Positions 1-11,105 of a stretch of DNA of 64,000 bases are shown here, piece after piece (position 1 is the first letter of the stretch; each line of letters begins with the position of its first letter). Origin of the DNA: Lithodes maja (taxonomy: Eukaryota; Arthropoda; Malacostraca; Decapoda; Lithodidae); the NCBI GenBank assembly GCA_037953745.1, contig JBAKBP010001609.1:1-64000 (forward strand), given 5' to 3'. The position numbers and the translations under genes were made by a program. The notes under the pieces are model-generated. The model saw nothing but the letters and a program-made list of their open reading frames with translations, was not told the origin of the DNA and ran no database searches.

Positions 1-2552
1 CTCCAGCTCAATCAGTGCAAACTGACCGAGAAATTTATGAACAAATTGCAGATGTAAGTAACTCACAAGATACCGTATTTTTTGGCGACTTTAATTTACC
101 TGTGACCAAGTGGGGCGATACTCTTACTTCACACTCCGGACATGACTTGTATACGAACTTGCAAGAGAGTTCGCTTTATCAATTTGTTCGAACACCGACC
201 CGTTGTAATAACGTTCTTGACATTGTACTTGCAACAAAAGAAGAATTAATAGAGAATTTGAATGTTGGTAATGAATTCAGTAACAGCGACCATCGTACGA
301 TAACTTTCACTTTAAAGTTTACTAGTAACGAACCAAATAGTAGCATCGAAAAAGTCCCTAATTTCAAGAAAGCAAACTTTCATAAACTTAGAGCTATGTT
401 TAAAGAAACTGACTGGAGCTTTTTAATTAACAATAACGACATAAATACATCTTGGAAGTTATTCGAAACCACTTACCTAAAAGCAGTGCAAGACTGCATA
501 CCATCGAAAATACGGCGTCCAGGCCATAATAATAAGCCCAAATGGTGGAATACAGATATTTCAAGCTGCCTGCTTGCTAAAAAATTTGCTAATGATAGAT
601 TAAAATCCTCACAAAATGACGAAGAACGGGTGAAATTTGTAGAGCTACGACGCAAAGCCAAAAAGTTAATTAAGCAAAGTAAAAAGACCCTAGAGTTACA
701 TATTGCGAATCAAAGTAAAACAAACCCGAAAGAATTCTATAGTTATATCAGAAAGAAAAAAGTAGTTACTTCAACTGTTGGACCGTTAGTCGATGAAAAT
801 GGAGAATACACCAAAGACGAAGTACAAATGAGTAATGCCCTCAATACCTTCTTTGCATCAGTTTTTACAACAGAAGACCTCAGTGATATCCCTACACCAT
901 CGCCGATTCAGATTGATAATTCAGATGTTCTAAGCAATATCACCGTTACAGAGAGAGAAGTATTGAATTGTTTAGATAAACTCAAGGTAAATAAAACGCC
1001 TGGACCTGATACAATCTCGCCTAGAGTTCTAAAGGAAGCTAAGGATGAGCTCTCCAAACCACTGACATTACTATTCAATAAATCCTTGCAGTCTGGAACT
1101 ATGCCTGATCAGTGGAAGATAGCCAACGTAACACCGATATTCAAAAAAGGCAGCAAATCCCTACCCAGTAACTATCGTCCAATTAGCTTAACCTCAGTTG
1201 TACGTAAAATGCTAGAAACGGTCATAAGAGACAGACTCGTAAATCACTTAGAGGAAAATAACATACATAAAGATACTCAACACGGCTTTCGTAAAAAACG
1301 TTCCTGTTTAACAAACCTCTTAGACTTCTTCCACGATATCCTCAACCTCTACGATGAGAGTAAAGCTGTAGATATTATATACCTTGATTTTCAAAAGGCC
1401 TTTGACAAAGTTCCCCACAAACGTTTACTGCTAAAACTAAAAGCGCATGGAATACAAGACGGTGTGTTGAAATGGATAGAAAATTGGCTCAGCGACAGAA
1501 AGCAAAATTTGATGACGATACAAAAATTGCAAATAGCGTACTCTCAAAAGATCAAGTTGACGATATGCAACACAATCTAGATAAATTATCATATTGGGCC
1601 CACATTTGGCAAATGAGTTTCAATGCGGATAAATGTAAAGTACTACATATCGGATACCTAAATGAGAAAGCAAACTATTCGATGAATGGCACTCAGCTTA
1701 AGAATGTAAACAGAGAAACCGATCTGGGAGTAACAATATCGAGTAACCTAAAACCGAGTCAACAATGTTCAGAAGTTGTTAAGAAGGCAAACAAAATAAT
1801 TGGCTTTATAGGCAGATCATTTGAGCATAAATCCAAAGACGTAATCCTAACCCTTTACAATTCCTTAGTCCGCCCTCTTCTGGAATACTGCGTTCAATGC
1901 TGGTGCCCTTATTACCAAAAAGACATAAACAAGCTAGAACGAGTTCAACGTAGTTACCAAAATGATACCTAGCCTAAAGAACAAACCATACGAAGAGCGT
2001 CTTAGAGAATTAAATCTATTTCCTTTAACCCAGCGCAGATTAAGAGGTGACTTAATTCAAGTGTTCAAAATCATCAAAGGCATCGACAATATGAACTGTA
2101 GTAAGTACTTCACTATCGACCAATCTAATTACACGCGGGGAAACGGTTGCAAAATTATTGGTAAATCTTTTAACTCACACGAATCTAAGAATTTCTTCTT
2201 CAATCGAGTTGTCAACTTGTGGAATGGGCTTCCCCGAGACGTTATAGACTGCAGCATCGTTGATTCATTTAAATTCCGCCTAGACAAATATCTCGCATCA
2301 AACCCGCGACTGACTGCGTTTGTAAATGAATAACTTTATTTTATCCTCCCCTCAGTTACTAACCCATATGTCCCCTACTAACTTCCTAGTCCTGCCACGT
2401 TAGTGGCAGGGCAGTAGTTCCCTTTCCAATGTTCCCTTACCCACTCTAAACCACTGTTTGGACACTTGATCCTCAGTGTTTTGGAGGACAAGCAGCCTAG
2501 AAGGGTCACTAGATCTGTTGTTGCTTGATTTCCTTTGTACTCCTTTGTACAC
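1..2552 (+). mobile_element. CR1/L2-type LINE, copy CR1-1 (5' end outside window)
   Basis: Non-LTR retrotransposon entering from the left edge. It carries the end of an APE endonuclease, a reverse transcriptase, the CR1-type C-terminal region and a 3' UTR of about 220 bp. The 3' UTR ends in a short 10-bp-period repeat (TTTCCTTTGTACTCCTTTGTAC), followed directly by a (CA)n tract. Two close relatives (4578-8145, minus; 31237-37238, plus) align along its length. The CR1/L2 assignment rests on the C-terminal motif order (YEERLRELNLF, RRLRGDLIQVFKI, FFFNRVVNLWNGLP), which matches the CR1 family, and on the oligonucleotide-repeat tail instead of poly(A). The copy is dead: RT deletion and frameshift. 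Confidence 0.9.
3..2333 (+). pseudogene. CR1-1 ORF2: endonuclease-reverse transcriptase, broken
   Basis: Would encode the endonuclease-RT that nicks target DNA and copies the element RNA. Visible in order: endonuclease motifs FGDFNLPVTKWG and NSDHRTITF, a linker, RT motifs (NKTPGPDTISP, NYRPISLTSV, YLDFQKAFDKVPH), then the CR1 C-terminal region. About 136 bp present in the sister copy at 35619-35754 is missing near 1508. This removes the PQGSVLGP motif and shifts the frame. The catalytic FADD reads FDDD here (Ala to Asp). A 2-bp loss near 1950 causes another frameshift, so the C-terminus (1962-2333) is in a third frame. Open at the 5' side to the window edge. Confidence 0.9.
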
Positions 2553-2657
2553 ACACCCACCCACCCACACACACACACACACGCACACACACACACACAC
2601 ACACACACCCACGCACACACACACCCACGCGCACACACACACACACACACACACACG
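2553..2657. repeat. (CA)n microsatellite with CCCA interruptions
   Basis: About 105 bp of ACAC repeats with ACCC and ACGC variants, abutting the 3' terminal repeat of CR1-1. Overlapping open frames on both strands here (Thr-His or Cys-Val repeats) are translation artefacts of the repeat. Confidence 0.95.
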
Positions 2658-2812
2658 TGTTTTCATATTGTTTTCCTTTCTACCGTATTGTATTCTTTAT
2701 TTCTCCGTTTTTTACTTTCCTTTGTTTTACTTGTTATGTTTATTTCGGATTTGTCATTATTAACATCATATTTATATTAATACACAATAGTAATATTATA
2801 TACTGTGTATTA

Positions 2813-2815
<3 letters not shown>

Positions 2816-2869
<54 letters not shown>
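2816..2869. repeat. (TTA)n microsatellite
   Basis: About 54 bp of uninterrupted TTA repeats. It could be the tail of a lost LINE, since LINE H in this window ends in (ATT)n, but the preceding AT-rich 150 bp shows no LINE H 3' UTR similarity. Confidence 0.9.
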
Positions 2870-2900
2870 CCTATTCTTCCTCCTCCTCTTCCTTCCACTC

Positions 2901-3879
2901 CTCTCAGACCGTAAACAATGAGTTGTAATAAATGGTGAAGAATCTGATTGGTGTAAAGTAAATAGTGGCGTTCCCCAGGGTTCGGTATTAGGTCCTATTC
3001 TTTTTATAATTTACATAAACGACTTAGACGAAGGAATAGAATGCAAAATTTCGAAATTTGCTGACGATACAAAAATTACTAATAAAGTAACCTCAACAAT
3101 ACATTGGCAAAAACTACAAGGTGACCTAGACACTTTAGTAAACTGGGCAGAAAAATGGCAAATTAAATTCAACACAGAAAAATGCAAAGTATTACACATC
3201 GGTAGTAACAATGGCTAAAAAAGATTACTCAATGAACAACATTCAACTATCAAATACAAATAATGAAAAGGATCTGGGAGTTATAATATCAAGTGACCTG
3301 AAGCCGAGTAAACAGTGTACAGAGGTAATAAAAACTGCTAATAAATTGGTGGGTTTCATCGGCAGAACATTCAAATTCAAATCAGAAAAAATCATACTTG
3401 CTCTATTCAACTCATTGGTGCGTCCCCATCTCAAATACTGCGTGCAATTCTGGTCACCGTACTACAGAAAGGACATAAATAAAATTGAAAAGGTGTAACA
3501 CAGTCACTAAAATGATAACTAGATTGCGTAATAAACCGTACGAAGAGCGCTAAAAGAACTAAATTTGTTTAGCTTAACAAAGCGCAGAATGAGAGGTGAC
3601 CTAATAGAGGTGTTCAAAATCTTCAAGGGAGTCAGCAACCTAAATGTAAGCGAATTATTTACGATCAATCAAACAAACACGAGAAACAATGGTTATAAGA
3701 TTATAGGCAAGCGTTTTCATTCTCACGAGGCAAAGCATTTCTTCTTCAACCGCGTTGTGAATAATTGGAACAGACTACCCTCGAACATTGTAAACTGTAA
3801 TACTGTCGAAACATTTAAGAACCATCTGGATAAACACATGGCAAATAACCCCCGATTAACACAGTTTCTTTCAGAATAA
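2901..3879 (+). pseudogene. CR1-B RT C-terminal part, multiply broken
   Basis: Contains the RT motifs SGVPQGSVLGPILF and KFADDTKI and the CR1 C-terminal blocks (FIGRTFKFKSE, MRGDLIEVFKI, HFFFNRVVNNWNRLP). A TGA replaces the Arg codon after DRKQ at 2919-2921. There is a one-base frameshift near 3205, damage around 3495-3555, and further frame changes before the final block at 3565-3879. The FADD catalytic motif survives, but no continuous RT could be made. Confidence 0.85.
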
Positions 3880-4236
3880 CGCGCAACGAAGTGTCAACGC
3901 ATACCGCAATGTATATTAATTTTCATACATCTGTTCCCTTTCAGAATTGTAGTAATAGAGTTAGCTTAGATTACAAATCAACTTCTTTTTTCTCCCTGTC
4001 CTGTCCGAATTTCCGTGTCAGTTTTTCAATACTACATGGTATTTTTCCTATCTGTTTCCATGCCAGCATTAGCTGGAGGGAGTGGTGGGTGAGGAGGAGC
4101 CTTCTTCTTTGCTATCCTTTTCTCTACCTCGTAGTCAGTAGATTAGTAGTTTTATATATCCAAACTGCCCCGTAAGGACCAATAGGTCTGTTGCAGTTTG
4201 TTCTCCTTTGTATTCCTTTGTGTTCCTTTGTATACC
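2901..4236 (+). mobile_element. Diverged CR1-type LINE (CR1-B), 5' truncated
   Basis: A second CR1 subfamily, clearly related to CR1-1/2/3 but different at many codons. It begins inside the RT at the position of the SDRKQ motif and runs to its 3' UTR (3880-4236). The 3' end carries the same kind of 10-bp repeat (TTCTCCTTTG TATTCCTTTG TGTTCCTTTG TAT), so the terminal repeat is conserved between subfamilies although the rest of the UTR is not. 5' truncation is typical of LINE insertion. Confidence 0.85.
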
Positions 4237-4577
4237 CTCCAGGTCAAACCTACCTATTCATCTCTACTGCTCTCTTGAACTCTTCCCTAATTTCCTCCTC
4301 CTGCAACCTCTCCACCCTCTTCGCCACTCCACCTTCCTCTCGCCTCCCACCAGCTCTCGTCACCCACTTCTGTTGTATCCTAATTTTAGCTACTACTACA
4401 TAGTGGTCAGATAGACCCCCCCCCCCCCACCAATACCCATATACACCCTAGAGTCCAGCACATAATTCTTCATTCGTTCATGTACACATATATAATCAAT
4501 CAGTGCTTTTCGTTCCTCCACTGTCCCATCTTTCCTCCTCTACACCACTTTCCATGTGTACCTCTGTATCATTCTGT
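4237..4577 (-). pseudogene. APE-type LINE, second half of endonuclease (left part of split copy)
   Basis: Read on the minus strand, this continues the endonuclease that begins at 8721. It shows RYTWKVV, ALIDYICV and VLDSRVYMGI and, after a G-homopolymer, the terminal LSDHYVVV-like block that holds the catalytic Asp-His. The type is common in arthropod genomes, where it is often labelled 'craniofacial development protein 2-like'. A (G)13 run at 4418-4430 and stop codons break the frame. The 3' boundary is the tail of CR1-B at 4236; no RT follows in the window. Confidence 0.75.
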
Positions 4578-4775
4578 GTCCAAAGGAGTACAAAGGAAAT
4601 CAAGCAACAACAGTTCTAGTCCAAAACACTGAGGATCAAGTGTCCAAACAGTGGTTTAGAGTGGGTAAGGGAACATTGGAAAGGGAATTACTGCCCTGGA
4701 ACTAATGTCCGTGGCAGGATTAGGAAGTTAGTAGAGGACAGAGGGGTTAGTAACTGAGGGGGGGATAAAATATAG

Positions 4776-7656
4776 TTATTCATTTACAAACGCAGTCAGT
4801 CGCGGGTTTGATGAGAGATATTTGTCTAGGCGGAGTTTAAATGAATCAAAGGTGATGCAGTGTATAACGTTTCGGGGAAGCCCAGTCCACAAGTTGACAA
4901 CTCGATTGAAGAAGAAATTCTTAGATTCGTGCGAGTTAAAAGATTTACCAATAATTTTGCAACCGTTTCCCTGTGTGTAATTAGATTGGTCGATAGTGAA
5001 GTACTTACTACAGTTCATATTGTCGATGCCTTTGATGATTTTGAACACTTGAATTAAGTCACCTCTTAATCTGCACTGGGTTAAAGGAAATAGATTTAAT
5101 TCTCTAAGATGCTCTTCGTATGGTTTGTTCTTTAGGCTAGGTATCATTTTGGTAACTCTACGTTGAACTCGTTCTAGCTTGTTTATATCTTTTTGGTAAT
5201 AAGGGCACCAGGATTGAACGCAGTATTCCAGAAGAGGGCGGACTAAGGAATTGTAAAGGGTTATGATAACTTCTTTGGATTTATGCTCAAATGACCTGCC
5301 TATAAAGCCAATTATTTTGTTTGCCTTCTTAACAACTTCTGAACATTGTTGACTCGGTTTTAGGTTACTCGATATTGTTACTCCCAGATCGGTTTCTCTG
5401 TTTACATTCTTAAGCTGAGTACCATTCATCGAATAGTTTGCTTTCTCATTTAGGTATCCGATATGTAGTACTTTACATTTATCCGCATTGAAACTCATTT
5501 GCCAAATTTGGGCCCAACATGACAGTTTATCTAGATTGTGTTGCATATCGTCAACTTGTTCTTTTGAGAGTACGCTATTTGCAATTTTTGTATCGTCAGC
5601 AAATTTTGAGATTGTACAGGTGAGACCCTCATCTATGTCGTTGATGTAAATTAGAAAGATAATTGGTCCTAGTACCGATCCCTGGGGTACCCCGCTACTT
5701 ACATTGGTCCAATTAGATGCCTTACCGTTTATGACTACTCTTTGCTTTCTGTCGCTGAGCCAATTTTCTATCCATTTCAACACACCGTCTTGTATTCCAT
5801 GCGCTTTTAGTTTTAGCAGTAAACGTTTGTGGGGAACTTTGTCAAAGGCCTTTTGAAAATCAAGGTATATAATATCTACAGCTTTACTCTCATCGTAGAG
5901 GTTGAGGATATCGTGGAAGAAGTCTTAAGAGGTTTGTTAAACAGGAACGTTTTTTACGAAAGCCGTGTTGAGTATCTTTAAGTATGTTATTTTCCTCCAA
6001 GTGATTTACGAGTCTGTCTCGTATGACCGTTTCTAGCATTTTACATACAACTGAGGTTAAGCTAATTGGACGATAGTTACTGGGTAGGGATTTGCTGCCT
6101 TTTTTGAATATCGGTGTTACGTTGGCTAGCATCCACTGATCAGGCATAGTTCCAGACTGCAAGGATTTATTGAATAGTAATGTCAGTGGTTTGGAGAGCT
6201 CATCCTTAGCTTCCTTTAGAACTATAGGCGAGATTGTATCAGGTCCAGGCGTTTTATTTACCTTGAGTTTATCTAAACAATTCAATACTTCTCTCTCTGT
6301 AACGGTGATATTGCTTAGAACATCTGAATTATCAATCTGAATCGGCGATGGTGTAGGGATATCACTGAGGTCTTCTGTTGTAAAAACTGATGCAAAGAAG
6401 GTATTGAGGGCATTACTCATTTGTACTTCGTCTTTGGTGTATTCTCCATTTTCATCGACTAACGGTCCAACAGTTGAAGTAACTACTTTTTTCTTTCTGA
6501 TATAACTATATAATTCTTTCGGGTTTGTTTTACTTTGATTCGCAATATGTAACTCAAAGGTCTTTTTACTTTGCTTAATTATCTTTTTGGCTTTGCGTCG
6601 TAGCTCTACAAATTTCACCCGTTCTTCGTCATTTTGTGAGGATTTTAATCTATCATTAGCAAATTTTTTAGCAAGCAGGCAGTTTGAAATATCTTTATTC
6701 CACCATTTGGGCTTATTATTATGGCCTGGACGCCGTATTTTCGATGGTATGCAGTCTTGCACTGCTTTTAGGTAAGTGGTTTCGAATTACTTCCAAGATG
6801 TATTTATGTCGTTATTGTTAATTAAAAAGCTCCAGTCAGTTTCTTTAAACATAGCTCTAAGTTTATGGAAGTTTGCTTTCTTGAAATTAGGGACTTTTTC
6901 GATGCTACTATTTGGTTCGTTACTAGTAAACTTTAAAGTGAAAGTTATCGTACGATGGTCGCTGTTACTGAATTCATCACCAACATTCAAATTATCTATC
7001 AATTCTTCTTTTGTTGCAAGTATAATGTCAAGAACGTTATTACCACGGGTCGGCGTTCGAACAAATTGATAAAGCGAACTCTCTTGCAAGTTCGTATACA
7101 AGTCATGTCCGGAGTGTGAATTAAGAGTATCGCCCCACTTGGTCACAGGTAAATTAAAGTCGCCAAAAATTACGGTATCTTGTGAGTTACTTACATCTGC
7201 AATTTGTTCGTAAATTTCTCGGTCAGTTTGCACTGATTGAGCTGGAGGTCTGTATATTAATGCAATTATTATTTTTGTACCTTTATTATTCTTTATTAGC
7301 ACAAAAGATGTGTCCACGTTCACAATTTGAGGTTTTGACAAGAGGGTAGGGTTAAGACTTTCTTTGATATAAAGTAAAACGCCACCTCCATTTCGATTTA
7401 TTCGGCTTTTCTCAAACATTACATAACCGGGAATTGAATACTCTGCTAAAAAGTCTCTATCTTCTGTATTGAGCCAAGATTCTGTTCTGCCAATCACATC
7501 ATAATTTTCTGTAAACACTAGCTCCTCTAAATCTGAAAATTTATTGCGTATGCTACGAGCGTTTGCATAGAAAACCTTTAAATTTGTTATTTTAGAACTC
7601 ACGGAACGCTCTTTAATAATATTTTTGGTTCTTGTCGGATCTACATTTATGTTCAT
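4776..7656 (-). pseudogene. CR1-2 ORF2: APE endonuclease-RT, frameshifted
   Basis: Begins at ATG 7656. The N-terminal APE endonuclease shows FYANARSIRNKF, the catalytic-Glu block ITESWLNTE (here GRTESW), GDFNLPV and NSDHRTITF. RT follows with TPGPDTISP, NYRPISLTSVV and, in the third segment, SGVPQGSVLGP and KFADDTKIAN, then the CR1 C-terminal domain ending at 4776. It is read as three segments (7656-6787, 6762-5890, 5783-4776): a stop just after 6787 and a one-base frame change near 5930 separate them. All catalytic RT motifs are present, making this the most complete CR1 ORF2 in the window. Confidence 0.88.
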
Positions 7657-7739
7657 GGATGTCCTCGGTCCTCGCTGTCTTCGGTCCTTATCGCTGGTGG
7701 TCCTCGGTTGCCTCTGTTTTTTGCTTGGGGTTGGATGAT

Positions 7740-8143
7740 TTATGTCACTGCTGCTTCTTCTCGGATGGCGTTTTTTGATCCATGGCTGCGGACTGCTTCG
7801 TGTAGGAGACGACCCATGCGTGCTGAACCCACAGGGTTTAGATGAGTGCCATCCTTGCGGAACAGAGTAGGCTGGTTGTAGAAGTTGTCCCAGAGGTTGA
7901 TGAATTCAACTTCTTCCCTCAGACACAAATATTTTAGTCGGCTATTTGTGCTGAAGGCCTTGTCGTAGAATTTGTCAGGTGCGTCGATCTTGGGGAGAAT
8001 GCCTGAGATGATGATATTCCTTGACTTGTTTTTGTAGTGCTGGATCATCTTGCGATATTTCTCCATCAACTCTTCGGATCTGGTGCGCATGATGTCATTT
8101 GAACCAGCATGGATGACAAAAAGGGTATTTTCATTTGCATCCT
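7740..8143 (-). pseudogene. CR1-2 ORF1 C-terminal part: SGNH-hydrolase-like domain
   Basis: The open frame 8090-7740 carries the C-terminal half of an SGNH/GDSL esterase-like domain: IIISGILPKID, the insert-free middle, and block V DGTHLNPVGSARMG holding the Asp-x-x-His pair. Esterase-like domains in ORF1 are established for CR1/L2-type LINEs. The 5' part, including the nucleophile block, is missing because the copy is truncated. ORF1 stops 83 bp upstream of the ORF2 ATG. Confidence 0.75.
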
Positions 8144-8145
8144 AA

Positions 8146-8760
8146 AGGTCGAAAGGTGTCGAAAGGTGTTGGCTATCCACAGCCTCTGCCTCACACATAC
8201 GTCCACAAGTGCACTACCATTCCAATTCACCTCTGACAGTACATCCTACCCTCCCACCACTCCATCAATTCTCCTATCTCTCACCTTCCCATTCATATCC
8301 CAAATCAGAAATATTCTTTCGCTCTTGCCAACCTTATCTAGGCATGCCTCAGCATTCACCCAGAACACCTCTTTCTCTCTTACTGATTTATCCTTTGTCG
8401 GAGCATACGCACACACAACCACCAACGTTTGTATTCCTACTTTTTTTCTCACCCACACAATCTTTGCACCCATAGAACCATAGTCTCTTACACGCTCCTT
8501 CCATTTGTTACTTACAAGCAAACACGCACCTTCTTTTGCTCCCTCACCCACTCCAGAACACACACCCATTCCACACTCCCAGTCTCTCACACCTGTACCC
8601 CTCTATTTAGTCATTTCGCATACATCCAGCCTGGCATTCACGAACACTTCCAGGACCTCTCTCTCATTTGTGTCGTCATTCATGCCTCTTAAATTCCAAG
8701 TCACAATCCTTAGACTGTACATGGTCGGTCAAAGTTCGTCAACATTAGGTCCGTCCGGCT
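8146..8760 (-). pseudogene. APE-type LINE, first half of endonuclease (right part of split copy)
   Basis: Minus strand from ATG 8721: LRIVTWNLRGMND (endonuclease start), one stop (TAG) where the catalytic-Glu block should be, then ACLLVSNKWKERV, VVVCAYAPTKDKS and IWDMNGKVRDRR, and toward 8150 GSALVDVCVRQRLWIANTF. In the usual GDxN motif the first Gly is Trp. The 5' UTR runs to about 8760 and meets the (TA)n tract. CR1-2 interrupts it at 8145. Confidence 0.75.
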
Positions 8761-8777
8761 ACGAGGTGGTTTGTTTG

Positions 8778-8792
8778 TTATATATATTTACA

Positions 8793-8848
<56 letters not shown>

Positions 8849-8884
8849 TGTATATATAAGTATATATATATATATATATATACC

Positions 8885-8949
<65 letters not shown>
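8778..8949. repeat. (TA)n microsatellite
   Basis: About 170 bp of TA repeats with short interruptions (CAGTA, GTACTG, CCGG), directly upstream of the 5' UTR of the APE-type LINE. Confidence 0.95.
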
Positions 8950-8951
<2 letters not shown>

Positions 8952-10239
8952 GTGTATAAATATATAAATATTAATTGTCTACATGCTTTCAATTTATATA
9001 CCTCATTTGGTTTTGCCAACATAATGTTCATCGGCCGTGAATGGGTGGTGGAGCCTGAGAGCTCACATGTTTAGCAGTATTCAGGGAAGCTTCTCCTCCA
9101 CACAAATGTATTCTTGTGCATCAAGTAGCCTCCAGGGAGTCTGGGGTCCGGAGTCTCAGAAAAATATCTCCCTCTAAGACCTCCACTGCCGGGAAGAGCG
9201 AGCTTGTAATATATCATGCAAGGGGAATAATATGCTATTCTTTTATGTGTACCATTGTTTCTCATAATTATGTATTGTATTTCATATTTTGTGTTTTTTT
9301 TTCTCTTGCAGAATTACAATGGCGAATTCTAAAAAAAGTATTCTGTTCTTTTATATGTACCGTTCCTCTTTAGGGGGAGGTAGTTGCTTTTTCTCCCTCA
9401 TGTTTAGTCCCACTAGTTATATTCTAAAACGTTCGCTTCATTAGTTTAACGATTTTAAAACCTGTCACCTCATGTTGTTCTCAACATAAAGACCTTTTGT
9501 GCCATTTAGGTGTCTATTTTTTTTCCTGACTAGTAGTTGCAAGCTTGAAATTCTAGAAGGAACCGGCCTTCGACCGTGACATTTTTGTACCAAAAAAATT
9601 ACAAACAGATCTTGAATGGGGGTCTAGAGGGTGTTATAAAGTTTGATGGAGGTCTATCGACGTTACTATATGCCAAATATATATATATAAGAAATAGACC
9701 AACAAATAACCACAACCCTCTTAAATGTATTTTCGAATTGGGAATTACACCAGGTATTCCCAATTTTTTCCAGATTATAGATATCTGGAATTATGAGGAT
9801 ACAAATATAATACTAAACTAGAGAAACAGTTTCATGCAAGGGGAATATGAAGCTATTCTCTCATATTTTACTTTAGGAATTACTTACCCACATCAAAGTG
9901 AAAAAAGTACCGTAGTCGGTATCGGTATGGATAATGTGCTGCGAAAAAAGTGTGTTCTGGACTTGCAACATATTTTCATTTCTGGCTCCTTCATTGCTCA
10001 ATGCTCACGCATTGAGATAAGTGTAAGAAAGTATTTATTTGTTTTTTGTTCTTCATATTATATTCATATTATTTTGTATCTTTCACCTTAACATTGACCA
10101 TGACATTTAAATGGAAATAGGTTTATTTTTGGCAATAAGGCACCAATTCCAATTTGTTGTCCTATGTGTATGAAGGAGACAAAAGGCAGGTGACCTGTAA
10201 CGAGTGTCTCCCATAAAGTCAAAAGAGTGACAGAGAGCA
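8950..10239. other. Unassigned AT-rich sequence, no gene seen
   Basis: No coding motif recognised on either strand. A short motif, ATGCAAGGGGAATA followed closely by GCTATTCT, occurs near 9217-9240 and again near 9834-9857, hinting at an old duplicated or interspersed repeat. Small open frames here (about 80 codons) have no recognisable features. Confidence 0.5.
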
Positions 10240-10243
10240 AAAT

Positions 10244-10498
10244 TCAAGAGACGTAAACAAAATACATGGACACACTAAGTTTAAAGCAGTTTAAGTCATA
10301 CGATGAAGGAAAGATTGATTGAGGGAGAGAGTTCCAGAGTTCACAGAGCAAGCAGCTGTGCGGGGGTGAAGAACCCATGGAGACGGGTAGCACACCCAAC
10401 TTCTGGGAAGTTGCTTTAGCAAGATTGGAAATATGATCTTTCGAAAAGAGGTTGAATGATAAAGATACACTGGTAGTACTTGGAGTAACTAACGACAT
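10244..10498 (-). pseudogene. LINE 3' relic (RT C-terminus)
   Basis: An 84-codon minus frame shows LFSKDHISNLAKATSQKLGVL, like the region after RT in Jockey/CR1-type LINEs, and LWNSLPQSIFPSSYDLNCF, the terminal block of the same proteins. The roughly 100 residues normally between these blocks are missing, so this is an internally deleted relic. It differs from the other LINE families in the window. Confidence 0.65.
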
Positions 10499-10839
10499 AC
10501 TATATACTCAATCACTCACTCCGTGCTCCAATCCAGTCCTAATACACTTGATAAATGTGGTAAAAACACAGGATGGTGCACGCATACCTGGAACAAGGCG
10601 CATAGTGCCCCCAAGGAGTCTAGGATTAGTTGATCATCCTGGCGGTCTATTACGTGTTCTACTCTATTTTCCTTTCTTATAGAGGTCTTGAATATGTATA
10701 ACGTATCTATTATAATACACAATGTACGTCCATATCTCTAGATGTTCTTCAAAGTATCACAGCACAATGGGAAGTTGACAAACCTCTTCCACTCCAAGAA
10801 CAGAAAGGCATATAGGTACTAAGTGGCATAGAAAAATCA
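10499..10839. other. Unassigned sequence, no gene seen
   Basis: Left flank of LINE H-1. No recognisable protein or RNA feature. Confidence 0.5.
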
Positions 10840-11105
10840 AGGGTATACACCCGAACACATTTGGATTGCAAAATGTTACACCAAAATACACATTTGAGGA
10901 GCTCTGTCATATAAATGTACATACAAGTACAGGACCAGACAATATTCCTGCCAAATTTCTACGGGATGGAGCTATTGGTATCGCAGGTCCCCTAACTCAC
11001 ATCATCAACCTATCAATAAACACCAACACTGTATCTGATGAACTTAATGAAGCTATAGTAACCCCTCTATTCAAGAAGGGAAACAAATTAGATGTTAGCA
11101 ACTAC
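10840..11105 (+). pseudogene. LINE H-1, N-terminal RT segment (left half of split copy)
   Basis: Encodes FGLQNVTPKYTFEEL, STGPDNIPAKFL and VTPLFKKGNKLDVSNY, which align residue by residue with LINE H-2 on the minus strand (44340-44640). The segment stops at 11105 in the middle of the NYRP motif. The sequence encoding the rest (NYRPVRISFIVSKIL) resumes 27.4 kb away at 38505, on the far side of BEL1. Both break points carry ACTAC (11101-11105 and 38505-38509), the BEL1 target-site duplication. The left end is a 5' truncation near 10840. Confidence 0.85.

Larger units (their letters stand above)
4578..8145 (-). mobile_element. CR1/L2-type LINE, copy CR1-2
   Basis: Minus-strand LINE of about 3.57 kb inserted into the APE-type LINE. 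The 3' end (left) carries the CCTTTG-based terminal repeat at 4578-4600. The 5' end (right) is truncated within ORF1 near 8143. The host LINE reads continuously if the insert is removed: frame and motif order (NTFRH then RMIQRYTW) resume exactly. Contains the ORF1 C-terminus and a nearly complete but frameshifted ORF2. Confidence 0.88.

Noticed and set aside
2378..2914. Overlapping open frames rich in Thr-His, Cys-Val or Tyr repeats
   Set aside because: They are translations of the (CA)n and (TTA)n microsatellites in several frames and have no non-repeat domain.
15..7656. LINE endonuclease-RT frames as host genes
   Set aside because: Multiple copies, truncations, nonsense codons and LINE tails show they are transposons.
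8505..9074. 189-codon frame across the (TA)n tract
   Set aside because: Most of it is Tyr-Ile repeat from (TA)n, and the start is antisense to the APE-type LINE.
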